A DNA stretch of 64,000 nucleotides from Cycas panzhihuaensis (GCA_023213395.1 CM041465.1:246891741-246955740); one strand, 5' to 3'; positions 45,300 through 56,441 are shown, counted from the first letter of the stretch. Numbers and translations are program-made. The notes: generated by a model not told the origin, from the letters alone.

Positions 45300-46440
45300 C
45301 AAGTTGGTGACTGATGAGTAGAATAGGGAATTATTGGCCTCTTTCTCCTTAGAGGAGGTGAAAGGCATTGTATTTAGTATAAAGATGGATAAAGTGCCTA
45401 GGTCGGATGGCTTTCCTTTAGGCTTCTTCTAAATTTATTGGGATATCATAAAGGAGGATCTTATGAAGGCTTTAGCAGAATTTTATGAGAAGAGAACAAT
45501 GTTGGGGGAGTGGCAACCTACTTTCTTAGTATTGATCCCAAAAAAGGAAGGTGTAAAGAGATTAGAGGAATATAGATCAATAATCCTTTGTAATATTATA
45601 TATAAAATTCTAGCTAAAGTAATGGCTAATATATTAAAAAAGATTCTTCCATTATCATCTCACCCAATCAAGATGGTTTTGTGAAGGGGAGGTAGATTTT
45701 GGATGGGATCATTGTAATTTATGAGACTATCCATTTAGTCTATCAGAGGAAGGAGTTGGGGATGATTGTGAAGATTGATTTATCAAAAGCTTATAATAGG
45801 GTTTCATGGAACTGTCCATTAGAGTGCCTTAAGGTATTTGGTTTTTTAGACAAGTGGAGAGAGTGGATAGTTAGTTGTATATTGAAGCCCCAATATTCAA
45901 TCTTGATTAATGGTACATTGACAGGTTTCTTCCCTAGGCATACCCTTTCTCCCTACTTATTCATCATTTTGACTAAGTTATTAGGGAGAGCAATAGAGGA
46001 GGCTAAAAGATAGGGGGTGATTAAGGGGATTAAGCCTACCTCACGAATTGTAAATATAGTTCATCACTAATTTATTGGTGACAATATTCTACTAAGGAAG
46101 GTGTTCCTTAATTAGGCTTGGGAGATTAAAGGAGGTCTTGAATATTTTAAGAGAGCTATGAACCAAAAGGTCAATATGAATAAGAGTAGTGTTTTCTTTG
46201 TAAATACTAAGGACAAGGGTCAAAGGAAGATTAGTAAGATACTGGAGATTCCTATAAGGAAGCTGCCCATAGTCTACTTAGGGATGCCCCTTTTTGTAAG
46301 AAAGATGATGACGGAGTTTTGGACCCTTATTATAGATCATATCCAGAGGAAGTTGGCTACATGGAAAAGATCCTTACTAAGTCAGGCGAGTAAGATCTAG
46401 TTGCTATTAGCCTTGATCCAGAGTGTCTTTATTTATATGA
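45300..46440 (+). pseudogene. LINE-B ORF2 reverse transcriptase
   Basis: Pieces 45463-45684, 45699-46013 and 46158-46400 give the L1 RT blocks: EFYEKRTMLGEWQPTFLVLI, EEYRSIILCNIIYKILAKVM, IVKIDLSKAYNRVSWN, LSPYLFIILTKLLGRAIEEA, and the thumb with VYLGMPLFVRKMM and WKRSLLSQASKI. The catalytic box at 46071-46082 reads FIGD, so the first Asp of F/Y-x-D-D is lost. A frameshift lies near 45690. Upstream, a degraded linker runs from 44.8 to 45.3 kb. Confidence 0.9.
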
Positions 46441-47018
46441 TGTCAATTTTTAGGATCCTACCCAAAGTTATATCAACAATAGAATCTATACATAAGAGTT
46501 TTTTATAGTTAGGAGTCGAGGAGAAGAGTAGAATCCATCTAGTGGTGTGGGGGAAAGTTTATTGGCCCAAATGCGTAGATGGTTTGAACATAAGAAGAAT
46601 GACAATATTTAATAGAGCCCTGGTGACAAGACTAGGGTGGCATCTGGCCAAGGAAGAAGAAGGCCTTTGGGAAATAATTCTATCTCTAAAATATCTCCAT
46701 GGTCAGAAATTTCTATTGGAGTATCCAATGCCCTCTTTAGGCTCTCCAACATGGAGAAATATTTTGCATTCTAAATAGATGCTAGCCTTAGGCATGTAGT
46801 GGAAGTTGGAGGATAGAGCAACCATAAAATTTTGGGAAGATATATGATGTGGGCAAACACTGTTGAATAGGAGGCTAGAGTTAGACCCATTATAGGAGGC
46901 ATGCGAAAGAACTTGTAGCATCAAAGTTAAAGACTATTGGGTGTGTCATTGGTGGTCTAGGAGATGGAGAACACTTGAAGAATTGGAGGAGAACTTGAGT
47001 CTGAGGGAACCAATAGAA
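46441..47018 (+). pseudogene. LINE-B ORF2 post-RT region
   Basis: The open segment 46542-46778 matches the segment after RT in LINE-A (KVYWPKCVDGLNIRRM, FNRALVTRLGWHLAKEE). It runs to the TAGAA target site at 47014-47018, where the short-LTR element is inserted; coding similarity resumes after 49115. Confidence 0.8.
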
Positions 47019-47104
47019 TGTCACAGGTTGTCATTACACCAAAAGCCCCAGGGTGATTTGGGAAGAGGACTTCCTTATGATAGTTAGCATCACACGCTCC
47101 AACA
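47019..47104 (-). repeat. 3' LTR (86 bp) of the short-LTR element
   Basis: On the plus strand begins TGTCACAGGTTGTC and ends CGCTCCAACA. Same length as the partner at 49025-49110, with about a dozen substitutions by eye. Confidence 0.93.
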
Positions 47105-47114
47105 CTCCCCCGTC
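47105..47114 (-). promoter_or_regulatory. Polypurine tract of the short-LTR element
   Basis: The minus strand reads GACGGGGGAG immediately before the 3' LTR, as expected for the plus-strand primer. Confidence 0.8.
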
Positions 47115-47244
47115 ACAAGGAGTCAGTTGTACCTACATGGCATTGTATGTCCACCACGGCGTTCCTCGGCACCACCTAGCAAATACGTTCACGTATCTCT
47201 AGGTGCACTACTACGGTACACAGGACTAGATTTAAACCTCGGTT

Positions 47245-47266
47245 GCTCTTATACCACTTGTCACAG
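47245..47266 (-). repeat. Internal second copy of LTR end plus primer site
   Basis: The minus strand reads CTGTGACAAG followed by TGGTATAAGAGC. The first ten bases are identical to the LTR end and its two-base spacer at 49032-49023; the next twelve resemble the primer site. It lies about 140 bp before the 3' LTR and marks the end of the leader homology with copia-C. Confidence 0.8.
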
Positions 47267-49010
47267 TGTGGTGATGTGTCATGCCACTAACCTCTCACTT
47301 ATGTCCAAATATAGGTGAGGTTTCGATGCCTAAGGCTTCTAGTATATAATTAGGGCCTTCACCCGCGATACCTGCACCTACATTTGGTGATGAAATCCAA
47401 GTCACAGTGGAACCCAGGTACTCCCAGTCCTCATCTAGTTCACCAATGAGCAGCTATATACCTCCTCTGAAGAGTCAAATTGTGCTGCGTATCCCACAGC
47501 TATGACAGATATTAGACCAGGTTAATTTTAATCTTGCATTAAGGTTTTCAATTTTCCTAGGTGGTTATCAGGATTATCCCTGACTGGAGGCCGTAGGTAT
47601 GGCTAACATATCCCTCTACCACTATTCTGGTTAAGACCAGACCTAGTATGAAACTCACACCTCCCTTAGGGCCTGGACTTCGGCTAACCTTGGTCTATTT
47701 CAACTAAGGTGAGTGTGCACATAAGTCAAGAACTGGCGGTATATATCATACAGATGAGATTCCTTTTAGGAATAATGTAAGATGTTTCCGTATAACTAAA
47801 AACTAAAATGAAAAGTTGCCAAATGAGCTTGCTTATTTTTTATGCTTGCCTTGTTGTTATTGCTACTTTTGTGATGCTTTATGCTATGTGTGCAAATAGA
47901 AAAAGCATGTTAGATTTAGAAGGGGAACCAGATGTTACTTCTAATCCAAGGTTTCCCTTGCTTTAGTACAATGTTTCCAAATATGATTTTGGAAATTTTG
48001 ATACAAATGCCACAATGGGATAAAAAGTGGATCAACTTGCCGCTAAAATACTGATTTTTCTAAATCTATATGCATGCTATTTTGCCCTATTTTGTTATTT
48101 TTTCACAAAATTTACAAATAATGATAAATGAGCATAATTTTTTAAAAATTATAAATATGAAGGCCTAAATGATGAAATATGAATTTATGATAGAAGAAGA
48201 AAGTACTCAAAATATCATTTCTGATAGGGCTGTGATGTCATATTTCTAAAGAGGCACAAAAACTTTTCTGCCCAAAAAAACACCAAAGCAAAATCCTTCC
48301 AGATCAACTGTCTCAGAATCTGATATTCAATATGTAAAAATTTGTATCTTGATATATACATTAACTTTCCCTTCTCTACCATCTGTAAAATCTTCCAAAA
48401 AATTACCCAAAATGCCCTTATAATATCCTTTGTGGGGTTGAGTAGGCAAAATCAGCAATCGTGAGAAAACTGCATAGATCTCACTAACCAGCAAATAAAA
48501 GTTGATGAGATTTATCTTAAACCGATCATAAGACATAAATCTACCAAATCCCTTAATAAAACTTTCAGTTTTGTAGCTTATAATTAAAGGATTTCATTGG
48601 GAAAAGTGCTTTAAATCACTTATCCATAAATTTTACCCTTTTGTCATAGCCAAAACTCATTATTGTAGGCTAAATCTGAAGTTTCTCCAGAAGACAAAAA
48701 TGATCCTCTAGTCAAAGTGACCTTGCATGCCAAATTTCATTAAAATATGAGATGGTCACATTGTTTATGAAAATTTTGGCCTTTAATGCTTCTGTGATTG
48801 TTTCGGCATCTGAATAGCTTCAAAAACTTGTATTCTTCACCTCTAAATTTTTTCACATATAGATAAAGTAACAACATATAAAATGCTATAATTTTAAGCT
48901 CTCAAGACGTTAAAAAATAATGAATGCACTCTTAATACTTCACATTAAAGGTGAAGGAGAGGCAAAAATGGCTCCATGCAAGTGGAATGGAGTGAATAGA
49001 TCCCTTTCTA
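47267..49010 (-). other. Leader segment shared with copia-C
   Basis: About 1.74 kb matching 33186-34905 in inverted orientation over its whole length, from the primer site to CACATCACCAC. It includes the GC-richer block 47270-47720 corresponding to 34440-34905. No open frame is conserved between the two copies. Confidence 0.88.
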
Positions 49011-49022
49011 GGTCTGATACCA
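49011..49022 (-). promoter_or_regulatory. Primer binding site of the short-LTR element
   Basis: The minus strand reads TGGTATCAGACC, eleven of twelve bases matching the initiator tRNA-Met complement, two bases after the 5' LTR. Confidence 0.9.
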
Positions 49023-49024
49023 CT

Positions 49025-49110
49025 TGTCACAGGTTTTTGTTACACCAAAATCCTTGGGGTGATTTGGGAAGAGGACTTCCTTATGATAATTAGTGCCATG
49101 CACTCCAATA
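49025..49110 (-). repeat. 5' LTR (86 bp) of the short-LTR element
   Basis: On the plus strand begins TGTCACAGGTTTTTG and ends CACTCCAATA. Followed by the TAGAA target duplication (49111-49115). Confidence 0.93.
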
Positions 49111-49800
49111 TAGAAGTGCTAAAAAAAGACCTATTGTAATGCCATATCCCCAATATAGAATAGGCAAACTCAATGGTTTGGCTACTTTCTTCTTCTGAGG
49201 ATTAGACTGTGAAACATGGGTACTTCTTCTTATGTCTAAAAGAGGGGGCTTTCTGCTTACCTTTGCTGGATAGAGTGTGGAAGATGGGCTTGATCCCTAA
49301 AGTGGCAGTTTTTCGGTGGCTATGTTTGAAGAATAAGATCTTGACAGTGGACAATATGTAGAGAAGGGATTTTGCATTGATAAATAGGTGTATATTATGT
49401 TGTGTAGCTAAGGATTCAGTGGATCACATTCTTCTTCATTACTCTTATTCAAGGAATGTATAGAAGGTTATATAGACCAAGTTTGGGGTGGAGTGGGCAT
49501 TGAATAGAACCCTTAAGGAGCAAATTATGGCATGGGTTAGCCCTTTCAGAAGCAAGAACCTGGCATATATCTAGCAAATTACTATGCCAGTGTTAATTTG
49601 GAACTTATAGAAGGAGAGCAATAGAAGAGTATTTCAGGAGAAGCAGAAGGATGAAGTCAGACTCTCCAGGTCCACCTATAATGCAATTTTGGAGCTAGCT
49701 AACATTCATGTTAAAGAAGAGAGTTATATCCTAGAATTGGAAGAGATTGTATTAAAAAATTAGGGAGTTGGGAGGTTACAAGTTAGTTTAGGAAATAAGA
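49111..49800 (+). pseudogene. LINE-B ORF2 zf-RVT region
   Basis: Coding similarity resumes after the insertion. VWKMGLIPKVAVFRWLCLKN (about 49270-49330) and the following Cys/His cluster (DSVDHILLHYSYSRN near 49420-49460) match the zf-RVT domains of LINE-A (17357 onward) and LINE-C (63580 onward). A charged linker with ESNRRVFQEKQKDEV follows. Stops are frequent. Confidence 0.82.
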
Positions 49801-49829
49801 AAAGGCATTGCCCTTGGGTGCCTCCTCCA

Positions 49830-50230
49830 GATAATTAGGTGAAAATTAATTTCAATGGAGCAGTTAAAGGTAATCCAGGTGAGGTTAGGGAAGGTGGCAT
49901 CTACAGAAATGTAGAGGGGGATATTATATGGGCTTTTTTAGAGTATTATGGCAGCCAAACAAACCATAGGGTGGAGATGGTAGTAATGTAGAGAGCAGTG
50001 GGGATGGCCTTATAAGAAGGCCACGATAGGATCATTATAGAGGGGGACTCTCTAAATGTAATAAATATGCTTAGAGGTAAGGTTGTGCCTTATTGGAGAT
50101 CGATAGTTATGATTAAATATGCCCAAAGTGTCCTAAGGGAAAGAGAGGACATAAAGGTTATTCATATGTTTAGAGAAGGGAATGGGGTTGCAGATAAATT
50201 AGCTAATTGGGGAGTTTTGTACTAGAGGAC
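49830..50230 (+). pseudogene. LINE-B RNase H domain
   Basis: Clear RNase H pattern: VKINFNGAVKGNPGEVREGG (first catalytic strand, Asp replaced by Asn), HRVEMVVM followed by RAVGMAL (catalytic Glu segment), IIEGDSLNVINMLRG (second Asp), and MFREGNGVADKLANWGV (His/Asp segment; His lost). Length about 130 codons, normal for the domain. A ribonuclease H after zf-RVT is typical for one branch of plant LINEs. It ends near 50230 and LINE similarity fades by 50285. Confidence 0.88.
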
Positions 50231-50289
50231 CTATGTATGGAAAGAGAACTTCCCTATTCATATTGCTCTTGTGTTTTTATTATAATCTC

Positions 50290-51110
50290 AACAAGAGAAG
50301 TTTGAATCTCATCTAAAACACCATTGACAAATTGTGTATAACTAGTCTTCACCTAATGAAGGTCATTTTTTACATCTTCAATTTGCTTAAGAGATGAAAC
50401 CACAATTTTTTTTAACAATGATTCTACCCATGGACAATTTAGAGCATACCTCTTATAAATAATATTGTAACTCCAATATCTACTTATTACAAATAGAGGT
50501 TCTTTGTTGACTCCTTGGAGAATGCATTTAATATATGAACATGTTCAACCAAAGTTAATTTTGTAAGTTATAAAGAAATGTTAGAGAACATAATGTCATG
50601 ATTAGATGTCAACATAGAATAGATTTCTTCAATAAGATTATTTTGTTATTACATATATCTTTTCAAATATGGCATCAATTGCTGTCATCCTTAGTTGATA
50701 ATGGCCACTAATTACTCCTCAATAACAAGATGTTCTATTGATTGAGATAGAAGTCTAAGCTTCTCAAAAGGAACATAATTTTCCAAGTCCAAATCTAAAG
50801 AATGCCCTAAAAGACCAAAGTATTTCTTGATGTTTCCAAAAACCAATTTTGGTTGTTGAAGATGATCATTCATCTGAGTGCAGGCCTCTATGACTCTATT
50901 CAAGTCAACTTGATCTATAATTTTATCATTATTAATTTGATTAGTGTCTTGAAAAGTAGGTTCAAATGCATTAACTAGTCTCTTACCTTTGTCAACCTTA
51001 GACTTAGTAGCACTCTAAGCTAGATCTTATGTAAGTAAGCAATCAACCTTTGGATTATTTGACCAAGTTGCTTAAGTTGAATCCTTTTCCCTTTGTTTGA
51101 CTTTCCTTGG
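50290..51110 (-). pseudogene. Unidentified decayed coding segment
   Basis: I do not recognise the family. The minus strand is protein-like from about 51050 down to 50300. The open part 50903-50712 reads NRVIEACTQMNDHLQQPKLV, then LLGHSLDLDLENYVPFEKLR, and preceding codons (FEPTFQDTNQINNDKIIDQV) are in the same frame. It has a Leu-rich, helical look (LRLLSQSIEHLVIEE) and no metal-binding or catalytic motif. Stops are TAG/TAA in many places. It adjoins the LINE-B end, and could be a piece of a transposon protein or a host gene fragment. Confidence 0.4.
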
Positions 51111-52259
51111 TCAATGGACTAGTTTATTTATCTTGATATTGTTTATTATCTTTCTTCTTCTTTTCCTTTTCTTTTTAACTAATGAAAAATATATTTGACT
51201 TTAAGCATCTCTATAACCAGCAAGATCAAACATAATTCATTAACATCATGAGTGGGAAGCTCAATGCCAAAAACAAAAAAATCAATTGGGTTTACCATAG
51301 TTGCCATCTAAAACTATCACTCCAATTCAACAAATACTCTTTGATGTCTAATATTTATTGGAATGCTTGTGAGTGAAGCATTTAATTGGGGAACTTAAAC
51401 TACCCAACAATCAACAACATCCTAAAAAAGTTTTTATAGAACAACTTCTTAGAATATAAGTATGTAATCAAAAGTTCTCTCAATGGAGTTATTTGATCAT
51501 ACCTTCTATAGCCAATCCTTATAATACTTTTTTATTCTTCTTCTATCAGTTAGAGGATTTCTACATCCATACATAACAAATCATAATATCTTGGGTTCAA
51601 AGACCAAAATATTTCTTAATTAAAAAGTATTATCAAAATGTATGAAAATCATCAAGAGCAAAGAATGAAAATAAAATTCATATAATTGGTCAAGATACCT
51701 CTATATCTCTCTATTAATTTCAATACTTAAATAATCAACCCACTTTAAGCACTTTTTTTAGCATGCTTGAGACTTTTGTAACTAGAATTAATGTATGACA
51801 CATAATTCGTGATGCTAATGTCTATGTGGGATTATTGAGATTATTAATAAAAATACCTTTACTTTTAAAATTTATTGGTTTAAGGCAAATCATCTTTATG
51901 AGAACCTTCTTATTCTTATCATGGAATTTTATAATTTTACAGTCAAAATATAGGTATGTAAGATTAATAATTAGTTTAGGTGATAGTAAATGTTATATTC
52001 TTAAACTTAAATAATCCTTGGTCATATTACAACTTTAGTTCATGCAAGATCTCCTTTTTCCACTTCAAGGTAAGAAAATTAACAATCTATGTAATGCTAC
52101 CATAAAAAATAACTAGGCAAAGAGATTAACTAATCATTCCTTTATAGATTACTAGCCTTTTAGAGAGTTGAATTCAATCCATCTCTTTATCTAAGATGAA
52201 ATGTCTTTGGCAATGATTTTCATGGGATTATACTATAATCAAGGATGGCTCTATTTAAT
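51111..52259. other. AT-rich spacer, no gene seen
   Basis: No recognisable coding, repeat or RNA feature. Short frames such as 51826-52014 are Leu/Ile/Phe-rich by composition only. Confidence 0.65.
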
Positions 52260-53029
52260 CAACTACATCATACTTCTAGTGGGGCTCAACCACACTGCAT
52301 GAATAAGTTTCAAGATCGAGTGAATGGAGCTTTGTATAAGGATTGCTAGGGTTTTGTGGCAACAATGACAGAGTTGCAAGCAGTTGAGGTGATAGTTGAG
52401 GACACAAAGTCTCCCCAAATGGGCATGGTGGTGCAGGAGATCCCTAAATAGGGATGTAGAGTGAGGAGGACCTACCCGCAGGAGGATTCTCAAAAGGATT
52501 CAGGCCGTGGGGATTATGGGGAAGATGGAGAGGAGAGAGGTAGTTTGAAGGTGGCACAGTCTCACCTAAAGGCAACACATAAGACCTCACATCCTGGGCA
52601 TAAATGGCTTTGAGTGATTTAGGTGATGGTTGAGACCCCACTAAGGGTAGCAGATATATAATCATGCCCAGATAGAAGGAAGGTCCTAAGGACCAAGTAA
52701 AGGTTGGCAGCATTCCATTTTGACAGGAGCCAGAGGAAGCCCAGAAACCAAAGGTTGGGCCTTATAGAGGGTGAGGAGCAAAACCATAGGTTTTGTTTGA
52801 GAAGTAACAGATGTTGCAATAGAGAGGAGGAATATTTGAGCTTTGGGTGCATCTCAGGTGCCATGCAAGGAGCCAGGGGAGCAGAGGATAGTGGTGAACT
52901 TCTTATGAAATCGAGTGAGATTTGTTAGGTTCTTGCCGTGTGCATATGGTTTTATTACCTAGATTTATTTTAGTGTTTTTAGTTTATTTTTAGGCTATGA
53001 TGGATATGGATAAGAATCAATATTTAAAT
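52260..53029 (+). other. Probable 5' untranslated region of LINE-C
   Basis: A GC-richer, purine-rich stretch before ORF1. Frames of 74-89 codons are open on both strands at 52263-52928 but overlap one another and show no family motif, so none is called as a gene. It may contain the internal promoter that plant LINEs carry here. Confidence 0.4.
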
Positions 53030-54340
53030 TAGGATCAAACCCAAGGACTGAACCAAAACCCTAGCTAGACGAATAATCTAAATTAGGGAAAAACTTACTT
53101 TAAAGCATTAAGAAATAAAGAAAGAGAATCCTTTGATATAAATCTAGTAATAAGTGAGGACATTATCAGAATTTTTATTCCCAAAAGATTATCTAATCAT
53201 ATGGAGAGATACTGGGAGAACTAGCTAGTAAGGTGCTTCTCAAGACCCAGACTAGGAGTGGACCCTATTAAGAAATGGCTGGGTCAAAGATGGAAATTGA
53301 AAGGGTCGATGGAGGTGATAGCCCTCCCAAAGGGTTGTGTGCTCTTTAAATTTGTAAATCAAGAAGATATAATTAGTGTGTTATTAAAATCTCCTTGGAT
53401 GATAGGGAGAAAATTGATCCTTATGGAAAAATGGCATCTGGATTTTGTTCTAATTAAGAAATCCATAAAGCAACCCCCCCTCTAGGTTCAATTATCAGGC
53501 CTTCTATTACAAGCTTCAGACTTAGATGTCATAAAGGGCATAGCTAAGACCATTGGCCTCCTACTAATTATGGATTCAACTACAAAGAACAAAAGCAAGT
53601 TAGTAAATGCTAGATTCCATGTTTTCGCTAGGATGGATAGGCCCCTCCCTGATCAGATGAGAATAAAGGGAAATGGTTGGAGTAGACATCAGAAATTATT
53701 GTTCGAAGTTGAAAATATTAGATGTTTAATTTGTAAACATCTAGGCCATCTACCCCAAAATTGTCTAGGGGAGTAAAAGAAAGAGAGTTAGGAGAACTAA
53801 AAGGGTGTAAAAGTCTAGGGGGCTAACAAGTAGGGATCTATAAGAGAGGCAGAAGAGGAGAAGAGATCAAAGGAAAACTTATTATAGGCTGAAAAGGAGT
53901 TAGACCTCGACTAGGAAGATACCCTCCTAAAAGAAAGGGAGGAAGAAGGTAGGGTGAGCAAAGGTTTGAATACCCTCCTAGCATACATTCAGGAACACGT
54001 TGACATGATTGAGCTCATCAGTAAGGGAAAGGAGGTGGCAAAAGAGAAGGAGTCTACCTTCCTAGTAAATGAAGCTCCTACCCCCTCATATAGATAAGAG
54101 GAGTAGGGGACGTCTGAGAGGGTTTAGAAAATCAAAGATAAAGAGGCACAGGAAGAGCAAAAAGATATGGATCCTTTAAAAGGACCTAATTTTGGAAGTG
54201 AAAAGAGGGTTGGGAGGCCCATCTTAAAGATTTTGCGAGAAAGGGAGATAGCTTCCCACATAAACCTAGGAAGTCAGCAAACTTTAAGGGATGGGGGGGG
54301 GGGAGTGCAAGGCCCCAAATTAAGAAGTAAGATATGAGGT
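53030..54340 (+). pseudogene. LINE-C ORF1: DUF4283 / CCHC RNA-binding protein
   Basis: 53258-53485 contains the DUF4283 core (GSMEVIALPKGCVLFKFVNQ, LLKSPWMIGRKLILMEKWHL). The segment at 53570-53776 ends with an intact CX2CX4HX4C knuckle, CLICKHLGHLPQNC (53723-53764). It is followed by a Glu/Lys-rich tail to about 54340 with several stops. A G-run of ten at 54293-54302 lies in the tail. Order and motifs match LINE-A ORF1. Confidence 0.86.
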
Positions 54341-54371
54341 GCTCTAAGGGAGAAGGAAGCAAAGTGGAAAC

Positions 54372-55640
54372 ATGAAGCTAGTTTCTTGGAACATTTGGGG
54401 TATAAATACCCTATCAAAACAAAGATTGGTTAGAGATTTTCAAACCAATCTAGATATGGATATTCTATTACTTCATGAAATAAAGTTAGAGGTGGATAAT
54501 AGAGTTAAAGTTAAGAACAAAGTATGGAGGGAGGCAGAAATAGTAGCAACAGATGGGTATAGGGGATAAGGTGGTTTGGCCATTCTCTAGAATTCTAGAG
54601 TATGGAAGGGAGAAGTTTGTCTAATTGAGGAACATTTTATTTCCAGCTAGTTGACTTGCAGAAAATCGAATATGAAGTGGTTGGTCTCAAATGTGTATTC
54701 CCCTTTATCTTAAGAAAGGAGGAAATATCTCTGGGATAGGTTGTTAGACACCTATAAAGATTGGAGGGGCCCTTAGTTGATTACAAAGGATTTTAACATG
54801 GATCTGACTCATGAGGAGAAAAAAGGTAGTTAGAGGGGCTGGACAAAGAGCATGTCAAATTTGGAAGAATTTATATAAAAAGGAGCTATGATGGATGTCT
54901 ACCTTAGGGGACCAAAGTTTACTTGGTCCAATAGAAGGCTAGAAGCCCATTATATTCAAGTTAGACTTGATAGAGTGCTAATGAATTATGCTTAGGCTAG
55001 TCATTTTAGTGATATTTCTCTTAAAGGCCTTCCAAAGATGGCCTTAGATTATTCCCTCTTGATGTTAGGCTTTATGGATAAGAAAAAACATATGGGAGCT
55101 CTCTTCAGGTTTGAGTTCATGTGGACAAAAGAACAAAGAACTTATTAAAGATTAGTGGAAGGCCCTGAAGGCCCTGGTAGAGGGATGTGTGATGCTTAGC
55201 TTCTCTGAAAAGTTGAATTGGGTGAAACGTCAAATAAAAGATTAGAATAAGAGAACCCATGGAAATATATTTGAAATTAAGAACCAAATCTTGGGCAATC
55301 TTAGGGATCTGGAGATGAGAATTTAGGGGAAAGGAAAATCCCAAACCTTGGACCATCGTGAAAGAAATCTCCTCAGAGATTTGGAGGAGATCCTATTAAA
55401 GGAGGAAATCCATTGGAAGCAAAAATCAAGAGCCTTGTGGTTGACTAAGAGGGATATAAATACAAAGTTTTTTATATGACTACTATGAAACACAAAGCAT
55501 GTAACTATATCAAGGGTCTAGTTAACAAGAATGGTGAGGAAATCTTAGAGGAAGGAGGAATAAAAGGTGTGGCAGTGGATTACTTCATGGACTTGTTTAG
55601 TTAATTAGGATGACCTAATGTCAAGGCCAAGAGAAAGCTT
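54372..55640 (+). pseudogene. LINE-C ORF2 endonuclease and linker
   Basis: ATG at 54372 begins MKLVSWNIWGINTLSKQRLV, the canonical start of plant L1 endonuclease. DMDILLLHEIKLE (catalytic Glu region) follows. The G-D-F-N block is degenerate (KDFNMDLTHEEKK, about 54789). TWSNRRLEA is kept (about 54922), but the S-D-H motif reads L-D-Y (MALDYSLLMLGF near 55040), losing the catalytic His. After about 55130 a frameshifted linker leads to RT. Confidence 0.87.
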
Positions 55641-55908
55641 TTGGATATGATACCTAAGGTGATTGGGAAAGAGATGAACAGGGTCTTCGGAGTACCCTTT
55701 TCATTGGAAGAGGTAAAACAAACTGTATATGGCATGAAGAGGGAGAAGGCCCCCGGTCCTGATGGTTTTTCCCCAGGTTTTTTCCAAGAATACTAGGACA
55801 TAATAAAGGACGATCTTTTAGAGTTTGTTAAGGAGTTTTACAAGAATGGAAAGATTTATGAAGAACGGCAAGCTACATTCTTGGTTCTCATTCCGAAGAA
55901 GGGTGATG
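55641..55908 (+). pseudogene. LINE-C reverse transcriptase, N-terminal part
   Basis: Reads FGVPFSLEEVKQTVYGMKRE, EKAPGPDGFSPGFFQEY and ATFLVLIPKKGDV, the first RT blocks of plant L1. Coding stops abruptly at 55908 where the R-family LTR begins, and the next block (RPISL-type) is found at 61940. Confidence 0.9.
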
Positions 55909-56441
55909 TGTTGAAAAAATTGGGCCCTAATAACTAGAAACTACCACCAAGATCTAAACTATTTTGTAACTAGTTACAGGAATTAAAACTGAAATTTAAT
56001 ATGCAAGTTCTTAAACTAGATATAATATAATAAATAAATCAAAAAGCCTAAGCATCACATATACACCAGATATAACGTGGTAAAACCCTAGCAATATGCT
56101 AGGAAAATATCCACACAAGAAAGGTATTAATATTTATTATCTAAGAATGGAGAAATATATATAATTTGTAGTAGAATACTTATAGCAATAACAACTAGCT
56201 ATCTCTACTCAATACAGTATATCCAATACATTGAATACCATCAACATAATAAAGAAAACACCCTAAATCAGGCTATATAAGAGAGTCATAAAATGCATAA
56301 ATCTCGACCATCAAATCTAGGGTATTTTGAATGAATGACCTTGATTCTCTTTACAATTTAGTATGTTTTATAGCACTAGCTTTTTGGGTCAGGGGCTACT
56401 GCCCCTGAACCTCCTCTTTATGGGGGGGTTCTAGTTCCCTC
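55909..56441 (-). repeat. R-family LTR, piece a (R2a)
   Basis: Plus strand starts TGTTGAAAAAATTGGG and aligns with the reverse complement of R1 and with R3 up to TTCCCTC at 56441, where the copia-D LTR begins. It is preceded by the target site TGATG (55904-55908). It contains a perfect hairpin, TCAGGGGC / TACT / GCCCCTGA, at 56389-56408. Confidence 0.85.

Larger units (their letters stand above)
47019..49110 (-). mobile_element. 2.09-kb non-coding LTR retroelement with 86-bp LTRs
   Basis: Two direct 86-bp repeats (47019-47104 and 49025-49110) with TG...CA ends flank a 1.92-kb interior without coding capacity. Five-base target duplications TAGAA lie at 47014-47018 and 49111-49115. On the minus strand a primer site (49022-49011) follows the 5' LTR after two bases, and a purine tract (47114-47105) precedes the 3' LTR, so all cis signals for retrotransposition are present. 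It resembles TRIM/SMART elements in LTR size but is longer inside. It interrupts LINE-B. Its leader is shared with copia-C, which suggests dependence on copia proteins (inference). Confidence 0.93.
42100..50285 (+). mobile_element. LINE-B, L1-type plant LINE with two nested insertions
   Basis: Same family and orientation as LINE-A and LINE-C. ORF1 begins near 42.1-42.2 kb (similarity to LINE-A 13090 onward). Endonuclease is interrupted by a solo LTR at 43719-44369, RT lies at 45.3-46.4 kb, and the post-RT region is interrupted by the short-LTR element at 47019-49110. zf-RVT and RNase H end near 50230. No poly(A) tail is seen at the 3' end. Catalytic motifs are lost in both endonuclease and RT, so it is more decayed than LINE-A. 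Confidence 0.9.

Noticed and set aside
52263-52928. Several open frames of 74-89 codons on both strands
   Set aside because: They overlap each other, lack recognisable motifs, and lie in the likely LINE-C 5' untranslated region.
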